Position numbers and translations under genes: made by a program. From the NCBI RefSeq assembly GCF_000383875.1, contig NZ_KB912879.1, positions 186,001 to 250,000 of the forward strand: a stretch of DNA of 64,000 nucleotides, given 5' to 3'. The notes under the pieces are model-generated. The model was not told the DNA's origin. It made no database searches and was given only the letters and a program-made list of their open reading frames with translations. This document shows, piece after piece, positions 1 through 13,417 of this stretch (its first letter is position 1; each line of letters starts with the position of its first letter). This DNA is from Caldibacillus debilis DSM 16016. Its GTDB lineage: Bacteria > Bacillota > Bacilli > Bacillales > Caldibacillaceae.

Positions 1-512
1 ACCATGTTTTCAAAGGCAAGGGAAACCGGCCCGGGGCTGAAAAACCCGTGGCCGTCCCTCCTTGGAATCCCGCCCGGAAGGGATTGCCCACATCCGTTGC
101 AGAGTTTTTGCCTGCGGTCCGCCGCTCCCGCTGGCCCCGGATCCGGTCTCGCCCATCAACGGCCGGAAGAGATGTGAACATAGCTTGGTTCCCCTCCCTC
201 AACGGGTTCGGGATGCTGATCCCGCCGCGGAAAATCCAAATACTTCCTCCGTCCCGGACGGGGCGAACCCATGGGGTTTGGCCCGGACTTCGACGGCATC
301 ATCCAAAAGGCGAAAACCTGTGTCGTCCGCAAGATGTCATTTTGGGATATTTCTTTGCTTGGGGCAGGCTCTTGTCCATAAAAGTTTTAGGGGGACCGTT
401 GAAAGAAAAAAGCCGGCCATTTGGCCGTATGTTCCCATGCAGGGGGCTGAAGGGCAAATTCCGTTTTGGGGCAAAAGGTTCCGGCAATTCGCTTCCGGCA
501 CCGCTCCGCCGT
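1..512. other. Region without a recognisable gene
   Basis: Overlapping open frames exist on both strands, but none has a ribosome site, a recognisable domain or a plausible composition. They look like chance frames of GC-rich sequence. A gene truncated at the left edge cannot be excluded. Confidence 0.5.
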
Positions 513-1472
513 TCACCACATCTTCAAGATTTCCTCGAGATCAGCGACGTACACTTTATCCTCATGGAAAACCGCCATTTGGGACAGGCGGCAGCTCAGG
601 ATATCCATGGGGATCTCTTTTCCTTTTTCATCGAGGAAGGATAGCCGCGCCTTCCTTTTCAGCTTTCCTATTTTCCCCATCTCGAACAAAACGAACCGAT
701 TGTCGTCCCAGCCGGCTTTGAACAGGATGTACGGCTTATGGACGAGGAAGGCGGTCGAGCTTTCCACATCCGTTTTCCAGTAGGACAAGGCACCGTCGCG
801 GTAACGGGCCAGCTCGAAATCGTTATAATCGTTATAATAATAAAACCAGACGTCCCGGTCGCCGCATACGTTCATCGCATAGCAGTCGACGATCTGATGC
901 TTTCCTCCGTTCGGATATTCATATAGGATGTTCCCGTTGGCGTCCCACCGGATCAGCCCCGCCGATCCGACCGGTTCGTCCCAGCCGTAATTGCCGAAAA
1001 TCCCTTCATCGAAGTAGCCTGTCCAAATGTTGTTTTGTTCCGTCACAAAAAGGTGCTCGATCCCGTCGCCGAGAAGGAATTCGCGAACCAAGTTCCCCTC
1101 CGGGCCATACACTTTGGCATTCAAGTCGGCCGTACCGTCATCGTAACGGGTGCAGCGTGCGGCGGCGAGCAAATAGTTGCCGCCGTCGATCGGCTGGACG
1201 AAATGGAAATTCCAATGCTGGTCCGGGATGGAAATTTCTTCGCAGCCGCCGCCGGAATATCGGATGATTTTGTAATGGAACGGTCTCTCTGTCTGCGCCT
1301 CGGGGAACCGGTCCTCGATCAGCTCCGGCGGTTCATGGACCGCAAGAAGGAGGATTTCCCCGTCGTGCCCTTGGCCAATGTTCACCAATTGATAGTCTCC
1401 CAGATCCGCTTCAAAAACCGGGGAGAGGGTGACCGTGATTTCCCCTCTTTCAGACAACTGCCCTTTTATCAT
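513..1472 (-). CDS. Hypothetical protein, probably beta-rich
   Basis: A 319-residue soluble protein with no signal peptide or membrane segment. An AAAGGTGAGG ribosome site lies just before the ATG. The sequence is rich in aromatic and acidic residues and has recurring strand-like stretches (for example QNNIWTGYFDEGIFGNYGWD near the middle and DVWFYYYNDYNDF further on), which suggests a repeated-blade, propeller-like fold. I do not recognise a named family and see no catalytic signature. It stands alone, next to an unrelated relic. The coding assignment is firm; the function is unknown. Confidence 0.8.
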   Translation of the reverse strand: MIKGQLSERGEITVTLSPVFEADLGDYQLVNIGQGHDGEILLLAVHEPPELIEDRFPEAQTERPFHYKIIRYSGGGCEEISIPDQHWNFHFVQPIDGGNYLLAAARCTRYDDGTADLNAKVYGPEGNLVREFLLGDGIEHLFVTEQNNIWTGYFDEGIFGNYGWDEPVGSAGLIRWDANGNILYEYPNGGKHQIVDCYAMNVCGDRDVWFYYYNDYNDFELARYRDGALSYWKTDVESSTAFLVHKPYILFKAGWDDNRFVLFEMGKIGKLKRKARLSFLDEKGKEIPMDILSCRLSQMAVFHEDKVYVADLEEILKMW

Positions 1473-1726
1473 GACCTCACCTTTTTCCCTTCGTTTGCTC
1501 CTATTATAAAAATTGAAAGAATGGAAGTAAAGCTGGGGGGATTTTGTCGGCCATGGTGTTCAAAGGGCGGTCATGCCAGCCGACAAACGCCGCACGCCGT
1601 TCCTAAACCTGTCGGCCAGATCCTCATTAATAAAGCGGATTGCTTTGCCCCACGGACTGCCGTTTCTGGGTTCCTCATATTATGGCCATGCTTACCGTCG
1701 CCGGAGCGGAGTCCAATTCCCCGTCT

Positions 1727-2068
1727 ATGACGAGGGAAATTTGCCGGTTGGATCACCGCGGCGGAAATCTCTTATCGGTTGAGAAGAACGTGGAAAACGG
1801 CCTGATCTCGATTGGGGATACCCGGGTGCGGGACGTGTTGGAATACGAAGAAGAGAAAGACAATTATCCTTTCATCGGCCGTGACGCCAATGGATACGAA
1901 GTGAAAGAATTGTTCAAAAAACGCTTGGACAAAGGGAAGCGGCCGGATGCCGTGCTGATCACCGAAAATGGGAACGCCGACGATGCGCCGCTCGGGATCA
2001 TCACCTCTTGGGCCATGTTGAAGCGGTACAAGGGCGTATCGGCGGAAAACGGACTCCCAGAAGGCGGC
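1727..2068 (+). pseudogene. CBS-domain protein fragment
   Basis: The plus-strand frame reads through RVRDVLEYEEEKDNYPFIGR and then RPDAVLITENG...PLGIITSWAML. These are the motifs of a CBS regulatory domain, including the closing GIITSWAML. Only about one CBS module is present. No convincing ribosome site precedes it, and the frame runs on into unrelated sequence after about 2040. A GC-rich hairpin with a short T run lies near 2067-2097. I read it as the remnant of a longer CBS-domain gene. A short functional single-CBS protein is less likely. Confidence 0.45.
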
Positions 2069-2192
2069 CGGACGCTGACGGGTCCGCCGTTTTACTTTAT
2101 GAAAACGCAAACCGGACCTTCCCTTTGGAAAAGCCCGGCTTCAGCTTTTCACCCCGTCCCGCGCGAAAATCCCTTCGGGACATGCCGCACCG

Positions 2193-3020
2193 CTACTTCC
2201 GGCTTTCGGATAAAAATTGTTCCAGAATCTCATTAAATTTTTCGCTGTGTTCCCAAAACATCATATGCCCGCCCAGCACGGCCACCTTCGAGCGGGGAGC
2301 CGTCTTTTCAATGAAGGCCTTCGCCGTATCCGCCCAATGTTCCGCCACGACGTTCAAAACCGGAACCGTTTCGCTGGCAATCCTCGCTTGTTCCCGGTAA
2401 TCGGAAAACATCCCCGACGCGAAGAGATTGGCCGCAATGTAATAGGGCGTCTTCAGCGACTCGCCGACAAGCCACGCCAGTTCTTCCTCCCGAAGCTTTC
2501 TTTGCACCATCACTTGGGTGATGTAGCCGGTGATAAATTCCCGATGTCCTTGCGGATTTCGCAAATACGTGTTGTAGATGGCGCCGATCTCATCCAGCGG
2601 CCCCTCGGTCCAATCGCCGTCATTGACCGATAACGATTTTGGCGACATATCGATGAGAACCAGCGATCGGATCCTTTCAAAGCCGAATTGTTTCACATAT
2701 TCCCAAACGGTCAGGCAGCCGAAGGACCAACCGGCGAGGACGGCATTTTCCACATCCAGTTCCCGCAGCACTTTCCCCAAATCGGTTCCATGGGTCACAT
2801 AATCATTGCCGTGCACCGTTACGGTGGACCGGCCATGGCTTCTCGGATCGATGACAATCACCCGGTTGGTTTTTGAAAAATGTTCCACTTGTTTGGAAAA
2901 AACTTCCGTCGTAAAGGTAAACCCCGGAATAAAAACGATCGGGTCCCCCTTTCCCACATCCTGGACGAACAATTCCACGCCGGGGTCGACTTCCACATAC
3001 TTTCCCCCTGAGACCGCCAT
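2193..3020 (-). CDS. Alpha/beta hydrolase
   Basis: A 275-residue alpha/beta hydrolase fold protein. The nucleophile elbow GWSFG places the catalytic Ser near residue 99. An oxyanion-type loop FIPGFTFTTEVF lies near residues 30-41, the strand VIVIDPRSHGRS follows, and the C-terminal GGHMMFWEHS supplies the likely catalytic His near 252. No signal peptide is present, so it is probably cytoplasmic. The family covers esterases, haloperoxidase-like enzymes and C-C hydrolases, and the substrate cannot be read from sequence. The ATG is preceded by an AAAGGAGATGGG ribosome site. It is not obviously in an operon. Confidence 0.85.
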   Translation of the reverse strand: MAVSGGKYVEVDPGVELFVQDVGKGDPIVFIPGFTFTTEVFSKQVEHFSKTNRVIVIDPRSHGRSTVTVHGNDYVTHGTDLGKVLRELDVENAVLAGWSFGCLTVWEYVKQFGFERIRSLVLIDMSPKSLSVNDGDWTEGPLDEIGAIYNTYLRNPQGHREFITGYITQVMVQRKLREEELAWLVGESLKTPYYIAANLFASGMFSDYREQARIASETVPVLNVVAEHWADTAKAFIEKTAPRSKVAVLGGHMMFWEHSEKFNEILEQFLSESRK

Positions 3021-3106
3021 ACGCCCATCTCCTTTCTTTGAATTCTCGAGAAATTGTTTTTTTACTATATTCGCAGCGGACGGCCCCTATCCCTTTTCAC
3101 AAACCG

Positions 3107-3156
3107 AAAAAAAATGCCGGTATCCCGCAAAATTTGCCAAAATTTGCGGAACCGGC
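3107..3156 (-). terminator. Rho-independent terminator
   Basis: Long imperfect stem (GCCGGT arm at 3116-3121, ACCGGC arm at 3151-3156, inner arms GCAAAATTT/AAATTTGCGG), followed on the minus strand by eight or nine T residues. It would end transcripts coming from the fragment or the VOC gene at 3.2-4.0 kb. Confidence 0.7.
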
Positions 3157-3243
3157 GGAATCGGTACAGTCGATTCGCCCATTTTTCCGGTAACATCGGA
3201 TGTCCCTGAAGATGACCGTCCGGCAGTCCAAAGGATATTCAAG

Positions 3244-3528
3244 TCATGGCTTCACCGAAGGGAATGTCAAGCATGTTTCTTTTGGCGACAAGCACCTTCC
3301 CCCCTTTGCCCTCCTGTCATTCTGTCCTCGGGTGATCGCCGCCAGCATCTTCCTTTCCGGTCTGCGCTTCTGATTCAAATAGAGGACAAACAGCTCAGCA
3401 GCTTCCTTATCCGTCATCCCCACCACTGGCTCCAACCACTTGTCCTCTATCAGCGGCGACATACCAGCTTCGTTCCACTCCCGGGAATTTTTTCTGATTC
3501 TCATTTCGTTGTAATATTCCTTTATCAT
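3244..3528 (-). pseudogene. Unrecognised ORF, probably a gene remnant
   Basis: A 94-codon frame containing MIKEYYNEMRIRKNSREWNE and a charged helical stretch ending near YLNQKRRPERKM. Protein-like sequence continues upstream of the ATG in the same frame (DYRGIDQDVHIQAM), only to meet a TGA near 3594. The last 25 residues look like read-through. No ribosome site is evident. I read it as the surviving middle of a longer, decayed gene, perhaps from a mobile element, but I do not recognise the family. Confidence 0.35.
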
Positions 3529-3666
3529 CGCTTGTATATGAACATCCTGATCAATCCCCCGATAGTCTTTGTGCCAGTCTGTGGGTCATACTCTGCATAT
3601 CCAGTAGCATCCTTCGAGCGGGCAAACCTGATTTCAACCAAAAAAACCCCTTTTTCCGTCACGGAT

Positions 3667-4047
3667 TTATCCGTTCAAAGGCTGATTGCACCAGAACTGA
3701 TATCCGTCCGGATCTTCAATAATTGCTTCCCTAACGCCCCATTCGCGATCGACCGGTTCTTGGACGACTCTGCCAATTCCTGCGGATTTGACGGCAGAAA
3801 CCAATGCATCGACATCATCGACACTGAAATCGACCGAAAGACCTGCTGTCACCGGATTCGGTTTTTCCGACGGATGAAGCATCAGCGGCGTCGCATTTTC
3901 CCCTTCACCGATTAGAAACCATACCATACCGTCATATTCATCGGTTTTTTTGAGTCCGAGGACTTTTCCATAAAACTCGGCGGAAACTTTCGTGTCCTTC
4001 ACATGAAGCACTACGGACGAAATCTTGGAAACAGAAAATGTATTCAT
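3667..4047 (-). CDS. VOC (glyoxalase/bleomycin-resistance) family protein
   Basis: A 126-residue single-domain VOC protein. It contains the strand-helix pattern SSVVLHVKDTKVSAEFYGKV at the N terminus, a second half starting LSVDFSVDDVDALV, and the closing strand IIEDPDGYQFWC whose Asp/Glu region carries a family metal ligand. The start at 4047 is chosen because an AAGGAGG box lies eight bases upstream; an in-frame ATG 27 bases earlier lacks one. It is divergent from an ArsR/DUF5937 regulator across an AT-rich palindromic interval, which suggests control by that regulator. Such proteins include lyases, dioxygenases and binding proteins; the ligand here is unknown. Confidence 0.85.
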   Translation of the reverse strand: MNTFSVSKISSVVLHVKDTKVSAEFYGKVLGLKKTDEYDGMVWFLIGEGENATPLMLHPSEKPNPVTAGLSVDFSVDDVDALVSAVKSAGIGRVVQEPVDREWGVREAIIEDPDGYQFWCNQPLNG

Positions 4048-4102
4048 ATTCTCATCCTCCTTACTTTGTTTCAACCGCCATATTGACGGACTTTTCCGTA
4101 TT

Positions 4103-4150
4103 TTGATAAAATTTTATTATCAAATTGCAAAATTGTCAATTTTGCAATTT
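4103..4150. promoter_or_regulatory. Operator-like palindromes between divergent genes
   Basis: Two inverted repeats sit in the AT-rich divergent interval. The first is TTGATAA (4103-4109) with TTATCAA (4117-4123). The second is a perfect 14-bp inverted repeat around one base, with arms 4122-4135 and 4137-4150 (AAATTGCAAAATTG and its complement). The two repeats overlap by two bases. No T run follows on either strand, so an operator is more likely than a terminator. The neighbouring ArsR-type protein is the obvious candidate ligand, by inference from position. Confidence 0.6.
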
Positions 4151-4172
4151 TTAAATAATAAAGGTGATTCAA

Positions 4173-5351
4173 ATGCAAAGGGACATCATTTTTACAACTA
4201 AGCCTGCGCCCCGTTATCGTGTTATCCATTCGCTGGCGATCAATTTATTTACGGAAATGATCTTTGTCGACTATGCCGTCCACTGTGCTGAGACGCCATC
4301 CGAATGGACAAAGGAGCTCGCGGCGAAACTTTCCGATACGGACAAAGAAATATTGAAATCCATCCGTTCCGTCCTCGCACACGGCTGGGTGTTGCGTGAT
4401 TTCGCCATCAAAAAACTCCAGGGAAGCCATCCCGCACATCATAACTTCCATGATCTGATCCGTTGGCTTGAACATCTGGATGAGACGGAAATGACCGATT
4501 TGGCCATTGATGGCGTTATTTCTGGCTTGGATTATTACCATACCTATATGGAACCGATGCCGGTCGTGGAAGCGATTCTGAAGGACCTTGGCACCCCCAT
4601 GCCGGATAAAAAAATGATGTTAGACGCCGAAAAACGGAAGCTCGCGATACATGCCCTTCTGGAAAGCTGGAGCGTAAAAGAAACCGGAAAAATTGCGGCT
4701 GTCATCATGGATCCTGAAGCATTCCGGGGGCGGATCATCCATTTCATCAAGGCACTTTGGGAAAAGGGGTATCAAGAAGAGTGGAACCTACAGGAAAGGA
4801 CGCTTCGCCAACATGCAGGAGCGATTCAGCAACAAATCGGAACTCCAATGGCACCAGGAGACATGGTCTTACGGATCACCGGTATGGAACCGGAAGAAAA
4901 AGCCAAACAGATCTTGAATGAATCGCCTTCCGTCACTTTTGTGCCATGTCTGCACCTCGGAAAATTTATGGCCGTCTTTCCGGTAGAAAGGGAATGTTAT
5001 GTCCTGTTCGAACCGGTTATTCGTACGGCCGAGGGCCAACAGACTGAAAGGCCATTTTTTGCATCTGCCAGGAAAGACGAAGAAATGGCCTCCATACTGG
5101 AAGCCATCGGTGACAAAACCCGGCTGAAAATCGTGATGCTCTTGAAAAATCAACCGGGGCTGCACACCGTCCAAATCGCCAAGGCCCTTGACATTCATCA
5201 AAGCACCGTATCCAGACAATGTGGAGTACTCGTAAAGGCCGGCATCCTGGAGATTCATAAAGACCATGCTTTTAAATATTTCCGGCTACGCCCGGGTTGG
5301 GCGGCAGACCTTTCCCGATGGCTCATGGAAACTTTCCGGAACGGACAATGA
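4173..5351 (+). CDS. ArsR-type HTH regulator with DUF5937-like N-terminal domain
   Basis: A protein of about 392 residues. The C-terminal quarter is a winged helix: ASILEAIGDKTRLKIVMLLK, then the recognition-helix region IAKALDIHQSTVSRQCGVLV, then wing and tail. The long N-terminal part matches the DUF5937-type sensing region often fused to ArsR-like DNA-binding domains, and no ArsR metal-binding CxC motif is visible. The ATG at 4173 follows AAAGGTG at good spacing; a GTG nine bases earlier overlaps that box. It diverges from the VOC gene over a strong palindrome, suggesting autoregulation and control of that gene. The inducer is unknown. Confidence 0.8.
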   Translation: MQRDIIFTTKPAPRYRVIHSLAINLFTEMIFVDYAVHCAETPSEWTKELAAKLSDTDKEILKSIRSVLAHGWVLRDFAIKKLQGSHPAHHNFHDLIRWLEHLDETEMTDLAIDGVISGLDYYHTYMEPMPVVEAILKDLGTPMPDKKMMLDAEKRKLAIHALLESWSVKETGKIAAVIMDPEAFRGRIIHFIKALWEKGYQEEWNLQERTLRQHAGAIQQQIGTPMAPGDMVLRITGMEPEEKAKQILNESPSVTFVPCLHLGKFMAVFPVERECYVLFEPVIRTAEGQQTERPFFASARKDEEMASILEAIGDKTRLKIVMLLKNQPGLHTVQIAKALDIHQSTVSRQCGVLVKAGILEIHKDHAFKYFRLRPGWAADLSRWLMETFRNGQ

Positions 5352-6018
5352 CCTCTTAAAATATGGAATACAATAAGACTTGTTTCTTAAACAAACGGAT
5401 GAAGGGCAGGTTCTCTCCTTCATCCTAATCTTAAATAACGATCCACCTTGATATCCTCGCTATTCGCTACCAGTTGCGAAGATGCTCAATGTGTCCCATC
5501 AATAAATCCGTTGTCAATTGACCCTTATTTTTATCTTTCAGCATCGCCATAAATTTTTGCACACACCTCTCCCCCTTCCTTAATCACCAGGATTTTTGCT
5601 TCGAGGGTAACCCGCTTAGCCTCAAGTTCCTCATTTAAAGCTCGCTCGCTTCCATGCATGAAATTTTCATTCAAGGAAGCTCACTTCTTCATGAATCAAA
5701 TTCCATTGTCCGTCCATATCTCTGAATCTCTGATGGAACATTGGTCGCGTCTTCGTACTCCGATACAAAACGGCTTTCTAACCCTCATAGCGGGATCGGT
5801 AAACAACTCCCGAACGTTCATCAGCCTTAATCCATTGGACGCCGGACTCGATAGACTTCATCCTTTATCTAATATTTCACGCTTTGGCAAGATAATCTTC
5901 GATTGGTTGTACACCTTTGATCCGCAAACAATACACCACCTTTGGATACAGTAGTCCTCTGACCGTTTCTAGTCGATCGGGGCTCTGCCGTTTTTTCAAA
6001 CGCTTCCCTCCAAATTAC
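5352..6018. other. Gene-free, possibly decayed coding stretch
   Basis: No intact gene is visible. On the minus strand, protein-like pieces occur in different frames and are broken by stops: LLYPKVVYCLRIKGVQPIED near 5.9 kb, NEELEAKRVTLEAKILVIKE near 5.6 kb and GQLTTDLLMGHIEHLRNW near 5.5 kb. They suggest one or more decayed genes of unknown family. The plus-strand frame at 5658-5954 lacks a ribosome site. Confidence 0.35.
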
Positions 6019-6050
6019 AAAAAAAGAGACAAGCCGGTTCAGCTTGTCTC
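6019..6050 (-). terminator. Rho-independent terminator of rocA
   Basis: Perfect 9-bp stem GAGACAAGC/GCTTGTCTC (6026-6050) with a 7-base loop. On the minus strand it is followed by a run of T residues (6019-6025). It lies 15 bases past the rocA stop. Confidence 0.9.
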
Positions 6051-6064
6051 GTTGCGGGTGGCTT

Positions 6065-7612
6065 TCAATACATTTCAGAAACGGTTTTGGCCTGCATGTG
6101 CAGCAACAAATAATCGGGTCCGCCGGCCTTTGAATCGGTGCCGGACATGTTGAACCCGCCGAAGGGTTGATAGCCGACGATCGCGCCGGTGCAGCCGCGG
6201 TTGAAGTAGAGGTTGCCGACGTGGAATTCTTCCCTCGCCTTTTCCAGGTTTTCCCGGTTGTTGGAGATCACCGCACCGGTCAACCCGTATTCGGTATTGT
6301 TGGCAATTTCAAGGGCATGGTCGAAATCTTCCGCTTTGCAGAAGGCGACCACCGGGCCGAAGATTTCTTCCTGCATGATGACGGCCTTCGGGTCGAGGTC
6401 GGCAAACACGGTCGGCTGGATGAAGAAGCCCTTCGAGCTGTCCCCTTCGCCGCCGGTCATCAATCTTCCTTCCTTCTTGCCGATTTCAATGTATTTCATG
6501 ATTTTGTCGAAGGCGGCCTGATCGATGACCGGGCCGGTGAAGTTTCCGTAATCGGCGGGATCTCCGACTTTCAGTTCCTTCGTCAGTTCCACCACCCGGT
6601 CAAGCACTTGGTCGTAAACCTCTTTGAGGGCGACCACCCGCGAACAGGCGGAGCATTTTTGCCCGGAAAAACCGAAGGCGGACGTGACGATGGATTGGGC
6701 CGCCAATTCCAGGTCGGCGTCCTTGTCGACGATGATCGTATCCTTGCCGCCCATTTCGGCGATGACCCGTTTCAACCAGATTTGGCCCGGATGGACTTTC
6801 GCCGCCCGTTCATAAATGCGGACACCCACTTCTTTCGATCCGGTGAAGCTGATGAAGCGGGTCTTCGGATGATCGACCAAATAATCGCCGACTTCGGCGC
6901 CGCTTCCCGGGATGAAGTTCAGCACGCCGGCGGGAAGCCCGGCCTCTTCCAAAACTTCGACAAATTTCGCAGCCACGACCGGCGTGGCCGATGCCGGTTT
7001 CAATAAAACCGTATTCCCGGTAACGAGGGCTGCCACCGTCGTACCGCACATAATGGCAAAGGGGAAATTCCATGGCGAAATGACCACGCCGACACCGAGG
7101 GGAATGTACCCGAAGCGGTTGGATTCCCCGGGGCGGCTCTCCACTTCAAATCCGTCCTTGATCCGCAGCATCTGCCGGCCGTAATATTCCATAAAGTCGA
7201 TGGCTTCCGCGGTGTCCGCGTCCGCCTCCCGCCAGGATTTGCCGGCCTCTTTGACCATCAGCGCGCTGAATTCATGCTTCCTTCTGCGGACGATGGCCGC
7301 CGCTTTAAACAAGATGTCGGCACGGGCCTCCGGTTTGAACTTCCGCCATTCGTTGAATTTTTCCAGGGCGGCCTGCATGGCCTGTTCGGCAAGTTCCCGA
7401 TTGGCCTTCGACACCCGGCCGATGACTTCGTTTTTATTGGCGGGGTTGACCGAAACGATTTTTTCCTCCATCCGGATCCTTTTTCCGCCGATGACAAGAT
7501 CGTACTCCCGCCCCAATTCGGCTTCCACTTTTTTCAATGCCCGCAAAAAAGCTTGACGGTTTTCTTCCCGGGAAAAATCGGTGAGGGGCTCATGCTTAAA
7601 CGGAACAACCAT
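6065..7612 (-). CDS. rocA: L-glutamate gamma-semialdehyde (1-pyrroline-5-carboxylate) dehydrogenase
   Basis: A 515-residue aldehyde dehydrogenase, the length of B. subtilis RocA/PruA. It oxidises glutamate semialdehyde to glutamate with NAD+, the last step of proline and arginine catabolism in the cytoplasm. Visible features are the NAD-binding stretch [10 protein letters not shown] near residue 178, FTGSKEVG near 256, the general-base Glu286 in IAEMGGKD, and the nucleophile Cys320 in [11 protein letters not shown]. The start at 7612 is chosen for the AAAGGAGG box six bases upstream; a TTG 18 bases earlier is weaker. It appears monocistronic. No proline dehydrogenase gene is visible in the window. 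Confidence 0.95.
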   Translation of the reverse strand: MVVPFKHEPLTDFSREENRQAFLRALKKVEAELGREYDLVIGGKRIRMEEKIVSVNPANKNEVIGRVSKANRELAEQAMQAALEKFNEWRKFKPEARADILFKAAAIVRRRKHEFSALMVKEAGKSWREADADTAEAIDFMEYYGRQMLRIKDGFEVESRPGESNRFGYIPLGVGVVISPWNFPFAIMCGTTVAALVTGNTVLLKPASATPVVAAKFVEVLEEAGLPAGVLNFIPGSGAEVGDYLVDHPKTRFISFTGSKEVGVRIYERAAKVHPGQIWLKRVIAEMGGKDTIIVDKDADLELAAQSIVTSAFGFSGQKCSACSRVVALKEVYDQVLDRVVELTKELKVGDPADYGNFTGPVIDQAAFDKIMKYIEIGKKEGRLMTGGEGDSSKGFFIQPTVFADLDPKAVIMQEEIFGPVVAFCKAEDFDHALEIANNTEYGLTGAVISNNRENLEKAREEFHVGNLYFNRGCTGAIVGYQPFGGFNMSGTDSKAGGPDYLLLHMQAKTVSEMY

Positions 7613-7819
7613 GAAAATCCTCCTTTTCAAAACGTGTTCACAATCAACCTCATTCTATCATGTTCCCGAACGGTCGTTCAACGGCCGCGCCTTTCGGCCG
7701 CCGTGCCTCCATTCCCTTCCCTTTGACGCGGCCGGATGAAAAGCGAGTCTTTCCATTCCCCGGCATCTCCTGCGCCGAAGGCCCGCATCGCGGATCTGGC
7801 GCCCCGATTCGCCGGAAAA

Positions 7820-11010
<3,191 letters not shown>

Positions 11011-11038
11011 TCACCCTTCGAACGATTCATTGAAAATA

Positions 11039-13225
11039 TTACTGCTTGGTAATCGGGGCGAATTTCGCCAGCAACCGCTTGATCCCGATCGGCCGGGGAA
11101 AGGCGATGTCCAGTTCCAGATTCTCGCCCTCTCCCTTGACGGCGACGACGGTCCCGGTTCCCCATTTCTTGTGGTAAGCTTTGTCCCCCGGTTTCCAAGA
11201 CTGTTCCGTTGCCCCTTCGGACGGGGCGAAGACGATCTCCCGGACCCTTTTTTCCCGGCTTTCCCCCGCCGGCATCCTGCCCAACGGCCGCAAATACTCG
11301 TCCGGTATCTCCGACAAAAACCGGGAAGGGGGATTCATATTCGAATAGCCGTACAGGGTGCGGACTTGCGCGTTCGTCAAGTAGAGCTCCTCCTTGGCCC
11401 GGGTGATGCCGACATAGGCCAGCCGGCGCTCTTCTTCCATCTCTTCATCGCTTTCGTAGCTTCGGCTGTGGGGGAATACCCCTTCCTCCATTCCCGTGAT
11501 GAACACGACGGGAAATTCCAGCCCTTTGGCGGAATGCAAGGTCATCAGGAAGGCCGCGTCCCCCTTCTTTTCTCCCTCATCGATCCGGTCGATGTCGGAA
11601 ACGAGGGCCAAATCGGTCAAAAAGGCGATCAGGGAACGGTCCTCGTTTTCTTCCTCGAAATTTTTCGTAACGGATAAAAATTCTTCGATGTTTTCCAGGC
11701 GGCTTTGCGCCTCGAGGGTCTTTTCCAGCTTCAGCATCTCCCGGTACCCGGTCCGCTGCAAAATTTCTTCCGCCAGCTCGGTGACCGACAGGTAATCCTG
11801 CATCTTATGGAGCTGGCTGATCAACTGAGAAAATTCGGCGGCGGATTTTTCCGCTTTCCCGCCCAGGCCGATGGATTCGGCTTCGGCGAGGGCCGCGAAC
11901 AGGGAACATTCATGTTCCGTCGCGTACCGGGAAATTTTTTCCAGGGAGCTCGCCCCGATGCCCCGTTTCGGCACGTTGATGACCCGCAAAAAGCTGATGT
12001 CGTCGTTCGGATTGGCCACCAGCCGCATATAGGCGATCAAATCCTTGATTTCCTTTCGCTCATAGAATTTCGTGCCGCCGACGATGACATACGGGATGCC
12101 CGCTTTCATCAGCATTTCTTCCAGCACCCGGGATTGGGCGTTGGTGCGGTACAATACGGCGAAATCGGAATATTTCCGCCCTTTCTTTTCCGCCAGCTCC
12201 TTGATTTTCCCCGCGACAAAAAAAGCCTCATCCTGCTCGTTTACGGCGCGGTAATAATAGACCGGCTCCCCTTTTCCGTTTTTCGTCCACAGCTTTTTCG
12301 GCTTCCGGTTGATGTTGTTCTCGATCACATGGTTCGCCGCGGCCAAAATATTTTTCGTCGAACGATAGTTTTCCTCGAGCAAGATCACCTTCGCCTTCGG
12401 ATAATCCTTTTCAAAGGACAAAATATTGGAGATGTCCGCCCCCCGCCAGCGGTAGATCGACTGATCGGAATCGCCGACGACGCAGATGTTTTGGAACCGG
12501 GCCGAAAGCAGGCGGACGAGTTCGTACTGGGCCCTGTTCGTGTCCTGATATTCATCGACGTGGATGTATTGAAATTTCCGCTGGTAATATTCCAGCACGT
12601 CCGGGACCCGCTTAAAGAGCAAGATGGTTTTCATAATGAGGTCGTCAAAATCGAGGGAGTCGTTTTGCAGCAATTTTTTCTCGTATTCCAGATAGACCCG
12701 GCCGACCAATTGTCCGTAAAGATCGCCCTCATTTTTCCCGGCGAAGGTTTTGGCGTCGACCAGTTCGTTTTTCGCGCCGGAAATGTCGGCCAAAATGCCG
12801 CGGGGGTCATATTTTTTCGGATCGATGTTCAATTCGTTCAGCACCGTCTTGACCACGGACAGCTGGTCGGTCGTATCCAAGATCGTAAAGTTGCGGCTGA
12901 TCCCGATCCGGTCGGCGTCCCTGCGCAAAATCTTCACGCACATGGCGTGAAAGGTGGAGATCCAGACTTCGGCGGCCGTTCCGCCGATGATCTTCTCCAC
13001 CCTTTCCTTCATTTCCCTGGCCGCTTTGTTGGTAAACGTAATCGCCAAAATATTGTAGGGGTTGACCCCTTTTTCCGCGATCAAATAGGCGATCCGGTGG
13101 GTCAACACCCGCGTCTTCCCGCTCCCCGCGCCGGCCATGATCAACAGGGGGCCTTCCGTCGTTTTAACGGCTTCCTCCTGCTGTTTATTTAAACCTCTGA
13201 GCAAACGTTCCGATAAAAAATTCAC
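11039..13225 (-). CDS. pcrA: ATP-dependent DNA helicase PcrA (UvrD family)
   Basis: A 728-residue superfamily 1A 3'-5' helicase. Walker A is AGAGSGKT at residues 31-38. Other motifs are [13 protein letters not shown] (Ia), VDEYQDTN (II), [16 protein letters not shown] (III), LEENYRS (IV) and VTRAK-type [11 protein letters not shown] (VI). The C-terminal KKWGTGTV module is the RNA-polymerase-interacting Tudor-like tail of PcrA. It acts in repair and transcription-replication conflict resolution. The GTG at 13225 is chosen because AAGGGTGA lies six bases upstream and the product then starts like B. subtilis PcrA; the longer frame has no ribosome site. It lies in the pcrB-pcrA-ligA-camS cluster. 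Confidence 0.96.
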   Translation of the reverse strand: MNFLSERLLRGLNKQQEEAVKTTEGPLLIMAGAGSGKTRVLTHRIAYLIAEKGVNPYNILAITFTNKAAREMKERVEKIIGGTAAEVWISTFHAMCVKILRRDADRIGISRNFTILDTTDQLSVVKTVLNELNIDPKKYDPRGILADISGAKNELVDAKTFAGKNEGDLYGQLVGRVYLEYEKKLLQNDSLDFDDLIMKTILLFKRVPDVLEYYQRKFQYIHVDEYQDTNRAQYELVRLLSARFQNICVVGDSDQSIYRWRGADISNILSFEKDYPKAKVILLEENYRSTKNILAAANHVIENNINRKPKKLWTKNGKGEPVYYYRAVNEQDEAFFVAGKIKELAEKKGRKYSDFAVLYRTNAQSRVLEEMLMKAGIPYVIVGGTKFYERKEIKDLIAYMRLVANPNDDISFLRVINVPKRGIGASSLEKISRYATEHECSLFAALAEAESIGLGGKAEKSAAEFSQLISQLHKMQDYLSVTELAEEILQRTGYREMLKLEKTLEAQSRLENIEEFLSVTKNFEEENEDRSLIAFLTDLALVSDIDRIDEGEKKGDAAFLMTLHSAKGLEFPVVFITGMEEGVFPHSRSYESDEEMEEERRLAYVGITRAKEELYLTNAQVRTLYGYSNMNPPSRFLSEIPDEYLRPLGRMPAGESREKRVREIVFAPSEGATEQSWKPGDKAYHKKWGTGTVVAVKGEGENLELDIAFPRPIGIKRLLAKFAPITKQ

Positions 13226-13417
13226 GACAATCACCCTTATCCAATTTTGCCGCCTGTCCGAAACCTTCCGGACCAATTGCGGGGAAAGGGCCGGACGGAT
13301 GGCCGCATCCGGCCTTTCTTCCCCTCGGGGGAACTTCCCCGCGGGGGAAAGCCTTCCGCGAAGGGTTTCCTGCCCGCATGCGGCGGAAACCCGGTGCGGA
13401 CGGAAGGAGGGGGCCCT

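Noticed and set aside
48-783. Several overlapping plus-strand frames of 100-219 codons at the left edge
   Set aside because: They overlap each other in different frames, lack ribosome sites and have Pro/Arg/Ser-rich compositions typical of chance frames in GC-rich DNA.
11705-13192. 495-codon plus-strand frame opposite pcrA
   Set aside because: It is exactly antisense to pcrA, whose helicase motifs are all intact; the frame is a codon-bias shadow.
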